From: Pedobacter sp.
Lineage (GTDB): Bacteria; Bacteroidota; Bacteroidia; Sphingobacteriales; Sphingobacteriaceae
Reading direction: 5' to 3'
Length of the DNA stretch: 33,993 bases
Assembly (NCBI GenBank): GCA_014377665.1
Contig: JACMPF010000029.1
Coordinates: forward strand, 1-33,993
Both the position numbers and the translations under genes were made by a program. Below the pieces are notes generated by a model. The model saw only the letters and a program-made list of their open reading frames with translations. It did no database searches and had not been told where the DNA came from. Positions 7,131 to 16,508 of this stretch are shown piece after piece (position 1 is the first letter of the stretch; every line of letters starts with the position of its first letter).

Positions 7131-9596
7131 ATGATTAAAAGATACCTACTAACCAGTTTCGCAGTTTTTATTTCCACGGTTGTTTTAGCTCAGGAGGAAA
7201 GGGCACCATCTTACCCCCTAATTACCCATGATGCTTATTTCAGTATCTGGTCTAGTACGGATCAGCTGAATGCCTCAGTTACCAATCATTGGACAGGAGC
7301 TGAACAGTCCTTATTGGGGATTATTAAGGTTGATGGTAAGTCTTATCGTTTTCTTGGAAATTCATCGCAAAATTATAATGTAATCCTTCCTTCATCTGAA
7401 GACAAGCATTATAATTTTAGCTATACTGAAACTGCGCCTGGTGGAGACTGGAAAGCTGCTGAATATAGTGCGGGCGACTGGAGAACTGGAGCTGCGCCGT
7501 TTGGTGATGTTTCTCAATTTGCTAAAACTGCTTGGTCATCAAAAAATCTGTGGGTGAGGAGATCTTTCGATTTGGCTGATCCCATGCTAAAAGAGCTTGC
7601 TTTGAAACTCAATCATGATGATAACATTGAAGTTTACTTAAATGGAAGTTTGATATATAGTCATGTTGGATGGACCAATAATAAATTCGTATACATTCCT
7701 ATAGCGATTTCGGTGTTGAAAGGACTGAAGAAAGAGAACAATGTGCTGGCTATACACATCGCTAATACTGCAGGTGGAGCCTGGTTGGATGCGGGATTGG
7801 TATCTAAAACGATTTTGCAAAACCCTGTGGCTCTTGCGCAGCAGAAAAGTGTGAACATTACCGCAACTCAGACAAAGTATGAGTTTAAATCGGGCGGTGT
7901 GGATTTGTCCTTAACTTTTACTTCGCCATTGTTATTGGGTGATTTACATATGGTATCAAGACCAATTTCTTATGTTACCTATAAAGTTAAATCAAACGAC
8001 AAGAAGGTTCATAATGTGGATATACTTTTCAATGCTTCAACAAGTATAGCTACGAATACCTCAGGACAGGAAGTTAAAGCAGATGTAGCCAACTCTGGAC
8101 CATTAGCAATCTTGAAAGCTGGTACAACCGAACAGCCGATTTTAAAAAAGAGAGGAGATGACATTAGAATTGATTGGGGTTATATGTATGTCGCAACGCC
8201 GTTGGCAAACAAAGCCACTCAGTATATTATTCCTCAGAAAAATGCTATTTCGGAATTTACCAAGGGACTGAAGATTATAAGACCTTCTTCGGAAACAGGA
8301 ACAGGGTTATCTCTAAGCACTGTTCTTTCATTTGGGAAAGTTGGTTTAGCTGAAAAACAACAATATGTGATGGTGGGGTACGACGACCAGGAAGCTATTC
8401 AATACTTCGGACAAAATTTAAAGGCATACTGGAATAGCGACGGTATGAAAACCTTCAACAGCGAGCTTGTTAAAGCTAGTGCGGATTATGGTAAGATCAT
8501 ACAAAAAAGTATTGCTTTTGATGTATCAATGTATAAGAATGCCTTGGCCGCCGGTGGTGACAAATATGCTAAACTTTGCGTATTGGGCTATAGGCAATCT
8601 ATTGCCGCACATAAACTAGTAAAAAGTCCTAATGGCGAGCTCTTATTTATGTCAAAGGAAAATTTTAGTAATGGATCTATTCATACGGTTGATGTAACCT
8701 ATCCCTCTGCACCATTATTTTTGGTTTACAATCCGGAACTGGTAAAAGGGCTTTTAAATGGGATTTTCGCTTATAGTGAAAGTGGGAAATGGGTGAAGCC
8801 TTTTGCGGCACATGATTTAGGAACCTATCCATTAGCAAATGGGCAAACGTATGGTGAAGATATGCCTGTTGAAGAATCGGGAAACATGATTATTCTGACA
8901 GGCGCAATTGCCAAAGCCGAGGGTAATGTGGAATATGCTAAAAAGCATTGGAAAACATTAAGTGTTTGGGCAGAATATTTAAGTAGAGAAGGCTTTGATC
9001 CCGGTAACCAGTTGTGTACAGATGATTTCGCTGGTCACCTTGCAAGAAATTCGAATCTATCGGTGAAAGCTATCGTTGCTTTAGGAACTTATGGTATGTT
9101 GGCAGAAAAACTTGGTGAAACCGCGCAAGCAAAAAAATACACTGCTATGGCGAAAGAGATGGCTTTAAAGTGGATGATTATGGCTGATGATGGAGACCAC
9201 TATGCATTAACATTTGATAAGAAGGGTACTTGGAGTCAAAAATACAATTTGGTATGGGACAAGCTACTTGGTTTGAATCTTTTCCCCAAATCTGTTTACG
9301 ACAAGGAAGTAAAGTTTTATCTGACTAAGCAGAATCCTTACGGACTACCATTAGATAGTCGCAAAACTTATTCAAAATCTGATTGGATCTTATGGACTTC
9401 TGTATTGGCAGATAATAGGGCTGATTTCGAAGCCCTAGTAAATCCTGTTTACAAGTATGCTAACGAAACGACCTCGAGAGTTCCACTAAGCGATTGGCAT
9501 GAAACCACTACAGGCAGAATGACTGGCTTTCAGGCTAGAAGTGTTGTGGGTGGTTATTTTATTAAGATGCTAGAGTACGAATGGAATAAGAAATAG
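7131..9596 (+). CDS. Secreted GtaA-like protein (DUF4964/DUF5127/DUF4965/DUF1793) with jelly-roll insertion
   Basis: An 821-residue exported protein with a signal peptide ending near VVLA-QE (residue ~21). Residues ~25-90 match DUF4964 (PSYPLITHDAYFSIW). Residues ~95-228 form an extra beta-sandwich of galactose-binding type (VRRSFDL, NHDDNIEVYLNG, NNVLAIHIAN). DUF5127 follows, then DUF4965 from ~450 and DUF1793 from ~625 (CTDDFAGHLARNSNLSVKAI). The whole is named after fungal glutaminase A. In Bacteroidota it commonly sits in glycan loci, so a glycan-acting role is at least as likely as glutamine hydrolysis. The alpha/alpha-barrel part resembles glycosidases. It is preceded by a terminator and ends tail to tail with the minus-strand gene (no gap). 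Confidence 0.82.
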   Translation: MIKRYLLTSFAVFISTVVLAQEERAPSYPLITHDAYFSIWSSTDQLNASVTNHWTGAEQSLLGIIKVDGKSYRFLGNSSQNYNVILPSSEDKHYNFSYTETAPGGDWKAAEYSAGDWRTGAAPFGDVSQFAKTAWSSKNLWVRRSFDLADPMLKELALKLNHDDNIEVYLNGSLIYSHVGWTNNKFVYIPIAISVLKGLKKENNVLAIHIANTAGGAWLDAGLVSKTILQNPVALAQQKSVNITATQTKYEFKSGGVDLSLTFTSPLLLGDLHMVSRPISYVTYKVKSNDKKVHNVDILFNASTSIATNTSGQEVKADVANSGPLAILKAGTTEQPILKKRGDDIRIDWGYMYVATPLANKATQYIIPQKNAISEFTKGLKIIRPSSETGTGLSLSTVLSFGKVGLAEKQQYVMVGYDDQEAIQYFGQNLKAYWNSDGMKTFNSELVKASADYGKIIQKSIAFDVSMYKNALAAGGDKYAKLCVLGYRQSIAAHKLVKSPNGELLFMSKENFSNGSIHTVDVTYPSAPLFLVYNPELVKGLLNGIFAYSESGKWVKPFAAHDLGTYPLANGQTYGEDMPVEESGNMIILTGAIAKAEGNVEYAKKHWKTLSVWAEYLSREGFDPGNQLCTDDFAGHLARNSNLSVKAIVALGTYGMLAEKLGETAQAKKYTAMAKEMALKWMIMADDGDHYALTFDKKGTWSQKYNLVWDKLLGLNLFPKSVYDKEVKFYLTKQNPYGLPLDSRKTYSKSDWILWTSVLADNRADFEALVNPVYKYANETTSRVPLSDWHETTTGRMTGFQARSVVGGYFIKMLEYEWNKK

Positions 9597-9914
9597 TTAG
9601 TATAGCTGGGTGTTATTGCCTAATGCTTCATAGATTTCTGTAAGCAGTAATCCACTTCCGCCACCGTAATGCTGCACAATTGGTACTTTATGCTGCAATT
9701 GGTTAAGATTTTCAATCAACTCTTTCTCCTCCTCAAGTTTTAAACCAGCGCCAATTAGCACCAATTGAAAAGAAGTTGATTTGAATAGCGTTAGTGCTTG
9801 CTCGAGCGTATTTGCTCCCGTGCCCCGCATTGAGGTATTTGAGTTGATCAGACGCACTATCGTTTTCAAGATTTCGTCATGGCTACAAACTATTAGTATT
9901 TCCGTTTTATCCAT
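9597..9914 (-). CDS. Small degenerate receiver-like protein
   Basis: A 105-residue protein beginning MDKTEILIVCSHDE, with the alternating strand/helix layout of a CheY-type receiver. The strand that should carry the phosphorylated Asp reads LVLIGAGL, with Gly where Asp is expected, and the usual acidic pair near the N-terminus is weak (SHDE). It is therefore unlikely to accept phosphate and may be a structural or protein-binding relic. It lies 1 base downstream of the pirin gene on the same strand, so the two are almost certainly cotranscribed. Confidence 0.6.
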   Translation of the reverse strand: MDKTEILIVCSHDEILKTIVRLINSNTSMRGTGANTLEQALTLFKSTSFQLVLIGAGLKLEEEKELIENLNQLQHKVPIVQHYGGGSGLLLTEIYEALGNNTQLY

Positions 9915-9915
9915 C

Positions 9916-10632
9916 TTAGTAATTCATTGGAACTTCCATAAGTAATATTTTACTTCCTTTAAATGCTTTAATCACAACATTATCAATGTCCCATATACCA
10001 AAGCCATCTCGTTCATTCAGCGCTTGTTCGCTAAACTTTGCCGACCCCTTAATCATAAATATATATAAGCCGTTAGCTTTGTTTTTTAGCGTGTAAGTGC
10101 TAGTGGTTTCTTGATCAAATTCGGCAATGCTAAACCAGGCATCTTGATAGATCCAGACACCAGAATCGTTGCTATCAGGAGAAAGGATTTGTTTAAATTT
10201 ATTTGTAGAGATATCATCCGAGTACCTCTGTTGCTGATACCTTGGCGCCACATTTCTTTGATTTGGGAATAACCATATTTGGAGAAACTCAGCAGGTTCA
10301 TCCGCATTTTTATTGAACTCTTTGTGATAAATACCTGTTCCAGCGCTCATAACCTGGATCTCCCCTGATTCAATAACGGCAACATTATTCATACTATCTT
10401 CGTGCTGTAAGGAACCACTTAATGGGATAGAGATGATTTCCATATTGTCATGCGGATGCTCACCAAAGCCCATTCCTCCTTTCACCCAATCATCATTGAG
10501 TACCCTCAACGCCCCAAATTGAATACGTTCAGGATAATAGTTGCCGCCGAAACTGAAAGTATGATAGCTTTTCAACCATCCATGATCTGATTTGTCTCTA
10601 CTTTCTGCGGTATGTAATATTGACTGTGCCAT
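9916..10632 (-). CDS. Pirin family protein (YhhW-like)
   Basis: A 238-residue bicupin. The N-terminal cupin shows the pirin signature (HTFSFGGNYYPER, FGALRVLNDD, FGEHPHDNMEIIS) with the two metal-binding His of HPHD and the trailing Glu. A further metal His is in GTGIYHKEFN. This fits the YhhW-type pirins, some of which have quercetin 2,3-dioxygenase activity; the natural substrate here is unknown. The length is normal for YhhW-like members. The protein is cytoplasmic, with no signal peptide. The gene is divergent from the outer-membrane gene at 10817, with the degenerate receiver gene directly downstream. Confidence 0.9.
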   Translation of the reverse strand: MAQSILHTAESRDKSDHGWLKSYHTFSFGGNYYPERIQFGALRVLNDDWVKGGMGFGEHPHDNMEIISIPLSGSLQHEDSMNNVAVIESGEIQVMSAGTGIYHKEFNKNADEPAEFLQIWLFPNQRNVAPRYQQQRYSDDISTNKFKQILSPDSNDSGVWIYQDAWFSIAEFDQETTSTYTLKNKANGLYIFMIKGSAKFSEQALNERDGFGIWDIDNVVIKAFKGSKILLMEVPMNY

Positions 10633-10729
10633 GTTACTCGTGTTAAGTTTAACTCAAAGATACTTCTCTTCTATATTTTAAATCTTAACATAGAATAAGA
10701 AAACGAGGTATCGTGTTTGCTTAATATGA

Positions 10730-10737
10730 TATATTTG
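10730..10737 (+). promoter_or_regulatory. Possible Bacteroidota -7 promoter element
   Basis: TATATTTG matches TAnnTTTG and lies 79 bases before the start of the outer-membrane gene, in the divergent intergenic region with pirin. A TTTG at 10715-10718 is too close to act as a canonical -33 box. Confidence 0.35.
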
Positions 10738-10816
10738 TTAACGTTATCGATTTGATTGGTTAATAAGTTTCCAATACATCAAAAAGCTATATATTTAGCC
10801 CATTAAAAAATGCTTT

Positions 10817-11821
10817 ATGCGGATCAGGATCCTATCAATCATCGCTTTTATATTAACTACCTTTAATACTGTCCGTGCCCAAAATGTAGAAGGAAGCTTA
10901 GGCTTACACACTTTTGCGGACAATAGAGAATACGGCAAATCCCGAAGATATCCTCAAACTATTTTTGGAATCAGGTTCTCTCCGGAATTGGGAGTGTTGC
11001 TAGACAGCACCCATAGGATTCGTGTGGGATTCAATGCCCTTCACGAATTCGGATCTCCAAGTTTTACCAACCGTATTGATCCTGTAGTTTATTACCAATA
11101 CCTAAAAAATGATTGGAATTTCTATATGGGGGCTTTTCCAAGGTATAAGTTGCTTACAGATTATCCGCGCTCTATTCTCACTGATACTCTTATCTATTAT
11201 CGCCCGAACGTAGAGGGTATGTTGCTGAAGTATGAAAATGAGCACTTCAGACAAATCCTGTGGATTGATTGGACGAGTAGACAAACCGCTACAGCAAGGG
11301 AGAACTTCCTTTTCGGATTATCAGGAAAGTATAAAACTGGTCTTTTCTTTATTTCTCATTATGCGATGATGCTTCACAATGCTGGTCCTGCGGTTAGCAT
11401 AGAAGGAGATCATATTGAAGACAATGGTGCCTTAGCAATTAAAGTGGGCATAGACCTTTCTGAGAAAACATTTTTAGACTCGTTAACCTTCAGTGTGGGT
11501 GGATTAATGTCATTTGAACGTGTCCGCACGGTAGGTGGTTGGCAAACACCTAAAGGTATGCTGGTCGATTTTCATGCAGAATACAAGAGATTTGGAATCA
11601 TAAACTCTTATTATAACGGCGAAGGCCATAACATAAGATTTGGAGATCGCTTTTACACCTCTAAAGTTTACAACAGAACCGACCTTACCTGGAGACCAAT
11701 CCTTTTTAAGAACATTGAAGGTATCCTTGATCTTTCTTTCCATTTTGTGGATGGGGTGGTGGATAGTCAGCAGGCTTTTGGGTTGCGCTATACTATTATG
11801 GGTAGCAAGAAAATCAGATAG
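10817..11821 (+). CDS. Putative outer-membrane beta-barrel protein of unknown function
   Basis: A 334-residue protein with a clear signal peptide (MRIRILSIIAFILTTFNTVRA, cleavage before QN). The mature part has repeated amphipathic strands with aromatic girdles (WNFYMGAFPRYKLL, FRQILWIDWTSRQ, GLFFISHYAMML) and ends in an aromatic-bearing strand, FGLRYTIMG, followed by a short basic tail. This is the pattern of a small outer-membrane barrel or a porin-like phospholipase/alginate-type protein. I do not recognise the family. It stands alone, with about 250 bases to the next gene. Confidence 0.6.
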   Translation: MRIRILSIIAFILTTFNTVRAQNVEGSLGLHTFADNREYGKSRRYPQTIFGIRFSPELGVLLDSTHRIRVGFNALHEFGSPSFTNRIDPVVYYQYLKNDWNFYMGAFPRYKLLTDYPRSILTDTLIYYRPNVEGMLLKYENEHFRQILWIDWTSRQTATARENFLFGLSGKYKTGLFFISHYAMMLHNAGPAVSIEGDHIEDNGALAIKVGIDLSEKTFLDSLTFSVGGLMSFERVRTVGGWQTPKGMLVDFHAEYKRFGIINSYYNGEGHNIRFGDRFYTSKVYNRTDLTWRPILFKNIEGILDLSFHFVDGVVDSQQAFGLRYTIMGSKKIR

Positions 11822-12070
11822 TAATGACAAGCATCTTCATACTTATTACTAGCTCTTTCTTCTATAAGTATATCTGCTGCTAAGTCATGGATCAATAAAA
11901 AAGGGTAAGAGCTTTCATATTGAAGTGGAGAACTTCAGTCCAAAAAGTAAGTATATTAAGTAGGGGACACTCAGTTTGAACGAAGTTTCCATAAAGCATT
12001 TAAAGGAAGATTTGCTAGGCAAAACATAAGTTATTATTTGTTGTTTTACGAGTCAAATAATGTATAGGCT

Positions 12071-13798
12071 TTGAATACAAACAAACCATCGGCTATAAAA
12101 CGTATAGCTATTCTTGGCGGTGGCCCAAGTGGACTTTTCTTATTTAAACGTTTTGTTGATTTGGGAATGACCAACATCGAGATCGAAATCTTCGAAAAGA
12201 AGGATACTCTTGGAGCAGGCATGCCGTATAGCAAAGACGGTGCTAACGACGAACACATCACAAATGTTTCTGGTAATGAAATACCTGAGCTCGTAACATC
12301 AATTTCAGATTGGATAAAAACTATCTCTAAAGATACTGTAGACCGTTTTCATATAGACCCACTTAGATTTAATGAATATAAAGTGCTGCCACGTCTTCTA
12401 TTTGGCCAGTACTTGAATGCACAGTTCACTATGCTCTTAAAGCAGGCAAAAGATATAGGAATCAGTAGTAAAGTTCACTTCAATAGTCAGGTTACTGATG
12501 TTATCGATCATCCGCAGAAGAATTACATTGAAATTATAGTAAACGAACATGATCGCTATCAATTTGACCATGTTGTTATTTGTACAGGCCATAATTGGCC
12601 AACCAAATATGAAGGTAAAATTGAGGGCTATTTTGATTCTCCATACCCGCCTTCAAAACTAGGTCTTAAGGTAAACCATCCTGTCGCGATAAAAGGGTCG
12701 TCATTAACTGCTATAGACGGAATAAGAACGTTGGCGAGATGGAACGGAAACTTTTCTACTAATGCTAGCGGAAAAGTCCAGTACCAAATAGCTGATGATT
12801 CGCGAGAGTTCAAACTTATTATGCATTCTAGAAATGGTATGCTTCCGGCAGTACGGTTTCATCTTGAAGATTCACATCTTTTAAAAGATTCGATAATTAC
12901 CAAAGAGGAGTTAGCAGAGAACAGAGCGATGAACGATGGGTTTCTCTCCCTAGACTATCTCTTTGACCACAACTTCAAGCGCATGATCAGAATTAAGGAG
13001 CCAGAGTTCTATGACCGTATCAAAGACCTACGGATGGAAGAATTTGTTGAACTAATGATAGAACTGCGCGAACGTTTGGAGCCTTTTCAACTTTTTCAGG
13101 CTGAATATGTTGAAGCTGACAAATCTATAAAACGTAAGGAGTCTGTTTATTGGAAAGAGATGCTGGCCGTGCTTAGCTTCGCGATGAATTATCCCGCAAA
13201 GTATATTTCTGCAGAAGATATGCTACGACTGCAAAAGGTGTTGATGCCTTTGATCTCAATTGTAATTGCATTTGTACCACAAAGTTCCGTAGAAGAATTG
13301 CTTGCGCTTCACGATGCAGGTGTTCTAGAAATGGTTGCAGTTGGGCCGGATAGCCATGTTGAACCTCAAAAGGATGGAGGAATTATTTACCACTATACGG
13401 ATGATAATGGTAGTTCAAGTTCTAAGACATTTAAAATTTTTGTTGATTGTGTGGGTCAGCCGCATCTGTCCTACGAAGATTTACCCTATAAAAGTTTAAT
13501 TGCAAACAAAACGGTCAGTCCAGCTAAAATATGGTTTCGAGATAATGAGAAGGCATTGGACTCTAACGATAAAAACATTGGCAAAGATGCTGAAGGTAAT
13601 TATTACCTTCGCGTTTCCGGTGTCACTATCAACGACAATTTTCAGTCTGTTGATGAATATGGAGCGCTCAATGAGCGCGTTTATATAATGGCCGTTCCGT
13701 ATATTGGGGGATATAATCCTGACTATTCGGGGCTTGACTTCTGCGAGGCGGCGTCAGACTTGATTGCTGAAAGTATTGTAGAACAAATGTATGATTGA
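12071..13798 (+). CDS. FAD/NAD(P)-binding protein (NAD_binding_9 / HpyO-like)
   Basis: A 575-residue flavoprotein-like protein. The Rossmann motif IAILGGGPSGLFLFKRF is at residues ~12-28 and a second glycine-rich stretch lies further on (VVICTGHNW). The layout matches the large FAD/NAD(P)-binding family PF13454, which includes FAD-dependent urate hydroxylase HpyO and many uncharacterised members. The substrate cannot be told. The start is TTG at 12071: a TAG lies in frame two codons upstream and the next in-frame ATG would cut into the nucleotide-binding motif. It overlaps the next gene by 8 bases (ATG at 13791, stop at 13796-13798), so the two are translationally coupled. Confidence 0.8.
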   Translation: MNTNKPSAIKRIAILGGGPSGLFLFKRFVDLGMTNIEIEIFEKKDTLGAGMPYSKDGANDEHITNVSGNEIPELVTSISDWIKTISKDTVDRFHIDPLRFNEYKVLPRLLFGQYLNAQFTMLLKQAKDIGISSKVHFNSQVTDVIDHPQKNYIEIIVNEHDRYQFDHVVICTGHNWPTKYEGKIEGYFDSPYPPSKLGLKVNHPVAIKGSSLTAIDGIRTLARWNGNFSTNASGKVQYQIADDSREFKLIMHSRNGMLPAVRFHLEDSHLLKDSIITKEELAENRAMNDGFLSLDYLFDHNFKRMIRIKEPEFYDRIKDLRMEEFVELMIELRERLEPFQLFQAEYVEADKSIKRKESVYWKEMLAVLSFAMNYPAKYISAEDMLRLQKVLMPLISIVIAFVPQSSVEELLALHDAGVLEMVAVGPDSHVEPQKDGGIIYHYTDDNGSSSSKTFKIFVDCVGQPHLSYEDLPYKSLIANKTVSPAKIWFRDNEKALDSNDKNIGKDAEGNYYLRVSGVTINDNFQSVDEYGALNERVYIMAVPYIGGYNPDYSGLDFCEAASDLIAESIVEQMYD

Positions 13799-14384
13799 AA
13801 TAAATACTGGTAATACCTTGAAGCTTTTCATGGTTTTGCTTGGGTCTAAAGCTCCAAGGAGAAATGTAGAACAGCACGACTATTTTTTCGGGATAGCAAG
13901 TACTATAGGAGATCTGGTGCCCGAAATGAAGGCCTTTTGGCCGGAGGCTGGAGCCAGCTTGCATGTAGATGGTTGGAGGGAAGTGACCAGTGTGAAGGGA
14001 TATTCAATCAGAGTGGTTTCTAGAACTGAAGAAAACCTAAAATCTCAGCAAAAGCTTTTTTTTATCAATCTTGGTGGTTACCAGAGCGATAAGCTATCAG
14101 AGCAGCACCATACGGTATTGACTGTACAGAATGATTGTGCTATTGCTATAGCAGAAGCTAAAAAAACTGTGTTTTATAAGACAAATACGTTCAATAATGC
14201 CAATTCTCACATTGATGAAAAGTACGGAATCGATGTAGACGATATTTATAGGGTGGAAGAAATTCTTTCCTCTTCTCTAAAAGCAAAGTATCATATTCAA
14301 ATTGAGCCATCTTCAGGATTACCTGATGACCAGATTATTTTAGGTTATTTTAAGATTGATAAGCTGGGAAAGCTTAATCTATAG
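13791..14384 (+). CDS. DUF1543 domain-containing protein
   Basis: A 197-residue cytoplasmic protein. The first half carries the DUF1543 pattern: KLFMVLLGSKAPRRNVEQHD, then FFGIASTIGDLVPEMKAFWP and LHVDGWREVT. A second, similar region follows (LFFINLGGYQSD, EQHHTVLTVQND), so the domain appears duplicated. The function of DUF1543 is unknown. The gene is coupled to the upstream FAD/NAD(P)-binding protein and converges with lycopene cyclase, overlapping its 3' end by 6 bases. Confidence 0.8.
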   Translation: MIEINTGNTLKLFMVLLGSKAPRRNVEQHDYFFGIASTIGDLVPEMKAFWPEAGASLHVDGWREVTSVKGYSIRVVSRTEENLKSQQKLFFINLGGYQSDKLSEQHHTVLTVQNDCAIAIAEAKKTVFYKTNTFNNANSHIDEKYGIDVDDIYRVEEILSSSLKAKYHIQIEPSSGLPDDQIILGYFKIDKLGKLNL

Positions 14385-15533
14385 GTATCTGAAGACAACT
14401 TTTGTGAACCATTTTAAGAATGGCCAAGTTCTTAGGCTTTTCATGACTTTCAGTTCTTCTATGATACTACTTTCTCCGTCTAAAAACGAGAATACAGTTT
14501 TCGCTTTTGTGCCTTTAAACAAATCTGTGAATAGTTGATGGCCTTCATAATTGCCCTCGGCAAGAACATTTAGAAGTGTAGAATCATAAAGCTTTTCTAT
14601 TGAACCAAGGTGTTCGTTCTTAAAAAAAGGCGTGCCAGTCCTTTCAAATGCTTGAACAATTTTTGTAATGGTTTTTTGAACATTCGTAAAAGTATAACCT
14701 GTAGACCCCCGCGTATCGCCACCGGCAGTTCCGATATTCATCACATTTCCAGATCTTCGTTTAAACTTAAAATCCGTCATTGGAATCACGCCAAACTCGC
14801 TGTCAATCAGATCGTAATCTGAGACCCCAAGCACATTAGTAATATAAGTTTTGAGCTCATGATCATAGATGTCTTCCGTAAGCAGTTCTTTTGAAAATAG
14901 TGTGTATTCAATAAAGACCTCATTTTCGCTCATTGGCAACGTATAGAAAAACGTTGTTCCATTTTTTTGCGAGGTACGAAAGTCCATCAAAAAAGCTTGA
15001 TCAGGATTAAATTTCCGATTGCCAGTTCTGATAGTTACCCCCTTAAAATGTTGAAGAAAATACTGATCTCCGTACTTCAAATCCGGCTTTTTATACCTAG
15101 AGTCGAAGGCAAACTTGCATTCATAGCGACCTTTGTCGGTTTTTACTAAACAGTGGTCGCCTGGGGATTCGACTGATTCGACCGACTCCTCAATCCATTC
15201 CACTTGGGTAAGTTTTTGTAAAAAGCTGCGCACATATTTGTAAAAATCTAATCCCTTTATGGTTTTATATTTATAAGGTAGATGCTGCAAATCTATCCGC
15301 TGTTGATCATTTGTAAAAAAAACCAACTGGTTCCATTTGTGGTGAACAAGAGACTCGAAAATACCCGGTGATTTTTCCCAAAAGGACCAAGTCCGATCAT
15401 TTGTGTCTTTCGTAGATTTATCGATAATTAAAACCCGCTGATTCGTCCAAACACCTGAGGAAAGGGCGCTGTATGCTAGACTAAGACCGGCAAGTCCAGC
15501 ACCACAAATAATAATGTCGTATTTTTTTGTCAT
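14379..15533 (-). CDS. crtY: Lycopene cyclase (CrtY/CrtL type)
   Basis: A 384-residue flavoprotein that would cyclise lycopene ends to beta-rings in carotenoid synthesis. The N-terminal dinucleotide motif IIICGAGLAGLSLAY is present, followed by the family motif NDRTWSFWE. The middle shows VFIEYTLFS and the later part shows GTAGGDTRGSTGYTF, typical of lycopene cyclases. The length agrees with bacterial CrtY. No other carotenoid genes are nearby, so the rest of the pathway must be elsewhere. It is 21 bases downstream of the small lipoprotein gene on the same strand. Confidence 0.88.
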   Translation of the reverse strand: MTKKYDIIICGAGLAGLSLAYSALSSGVWTNQRVLIIDKSTKDTNDRTWSFWEKSPGIFESLVHHKWNQLVFFTNDQQRIDLQHLPYKYKTIKGLDFYKYVRSFLQKLTQVEWIEESVESVESPGDHCLVKTDKGRYECKFAFDSRYKKPDLKYGDQYFLQHFKGVTIRTGNRKFNPDQAFLMDFRTSQKNGTTFFYTLPMSENEVFIEYTLFSKELLTEDIYDHELKTYITNVLGVSDYDLIDSEFGVIPMTDFKFKRRSGNVMNIGTAGGDTRGSTGYTFTNVQKTITKIVQAFERTGTPFFKNEHLGSIEKLYDSTLLNVLAEGNYEGHQLFTDLFKGTKAKTVFSFLDGESSIIEELKVMKSLRTWPFLKWFTKVVFRYL

Positions 15534-15554
15534 CTCGAAAAGTCAAATACTAAA

Positions 15555-16067
15555 CTACTTCCAGTAAAAAAAACTGAAGCTATCTTTCACTATCAACCCG
15601 CTTATATTTTGAGCGTTATATTCCAGTTTGTAAGTTGAAGGTTTAGTAATATTATAGCCTATTGCAAGATCAACGATGACAGACAAGCTATCTTTTGGTG
15701 CAATTTTAACGTAACTATTTGCGGGAGGTGGTATTACTCGTTTAGCCATTGCGCCTTTACAGTTGGCTTCTTCGCCGCTTTCATTTGTAATATCCAGATA
15801 TTTACTAATCAATGGTTTAAAAAGACTGTGCCATTTGCAGAATTGTTGAATGCTGTTAGCATCGTTATAGACGGTGAAACGCATTTGCATAGGTTTACCC
15901 ATTTTAATTGTCGGAGAGACAGTCATTTTTGCATAAAGTTGTGACGAAATTTTTGCAATTGCGTTGTCTAGTGCCGAAGAATCGGCGGATGCTGATTCTG
16001 CGTTTCTGGTATTTTGACTACAAGATGCGAGCGCAACTGCTGCTAAAATAGGAATAGAATTTTTCAT
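15555..16067 (-). CDS. Small lipoprotein with Ig-like domain resembling M35/BsuPI-type N-terminal modules
   Basis: A 170-residue lipoprotein: short signal peptide with lipobox LASC (Cys16). Residues ~50-168 are beta-rich. The PPPANSYVKIAPKDSLSVIVDL run followed by a YKLEYNAQ strand resembles the N-terminal immunoglobulin-like module of deuterolysin-type (M35) peptidases, but no peptidase domain or HExxH is present. The function is unknown, and the resemblance is by eye. It is probably cotranscribed with lycopene cyclase. Confidence 0.6.
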   Translation of the reverse strand: MKNSIPILAAVALASCSQNTRNAESASADSSALDNAIAKISSQLYAKMTVSPTIKMGKPMQMRFTVYNDANSIQQFCKWHSLFKPLISKYLDITNESGEEANCKGAMAKRVIPPPANSYVKIAPKDSLSVIVDLAIGYNITKPSTYKLEYNAQNISGLIVKDSFSFFYWK

Positions 16068-16213
16068 AATTATATGATCGAAAATAACAGGAACGATGCC
16101 ACGATTAGCATAGATATACGAAGGTAGGTACTTTTTACTATTATCAGGTTGATAACCTTATAGTACAGGACAGTTTTGAATCAGAAAGCTATATTTTGTT
16201 AAATAGTAGCTAA

Positions 16214-16423
16214 CTTTTTTCTATCATCTTTTCATGGCTTGCATTTGCAACGAATCTTCCGTTTAAACCTGTAAGTGTTCCAAAAATAGACTGCCAGTTT
16301 GAAGGAATGAATTACGCTTTTAAAGCGCTGGAAGAAGCTTTTAGCGAGCCGAATAGTCGAACAGTATTTAGGATCAGTCCTTCGAACAACTCGATACTTT
16401 TAAATCTGGCTGATAGTAAATAG
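16214..16423 (+). pseudogene. Possible gene remnant of unknown origin
   Basis: The frame is open from just after a TAA at 16211-16213 to TAG at 16421-16423, 69 codons, with protein-like composition (VSVPKIDCQFEGMNYAF, then ALEEAFSEPNSRTVFRISPS). The only in-frame ATG is at 16307, in the middle. Without a start and with no recognised family, it looks like the 3' end of a lost gene, but chance is possible. Confidence 0.25.
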
Positions 16424-16508
16424 TCAATGAATACAGTTCAAATGCGATTTTCATAAGTTAAATAATGTTAAATGACATTTAGCCGAAAGCTAAGGAGTAT
16501 CGTGATGG

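Noticed and set aside
11822-12070. Short open frame with a protein-like end (GKSFHIEVENFSPKSKYIK) between the barrel gene and the FAD protein
   Set aside because: It has no start codon, is under 35 codons and has no recognised family. It may be another remnant, but the evidence is too thin.
16146-16158. AGGTT-GAT-AACCT inverted repeat as an operator
   Set aside because: The arms are only 5 bases, which is expected by chance in a region of this size. It is mentioned only within the intergenic note.
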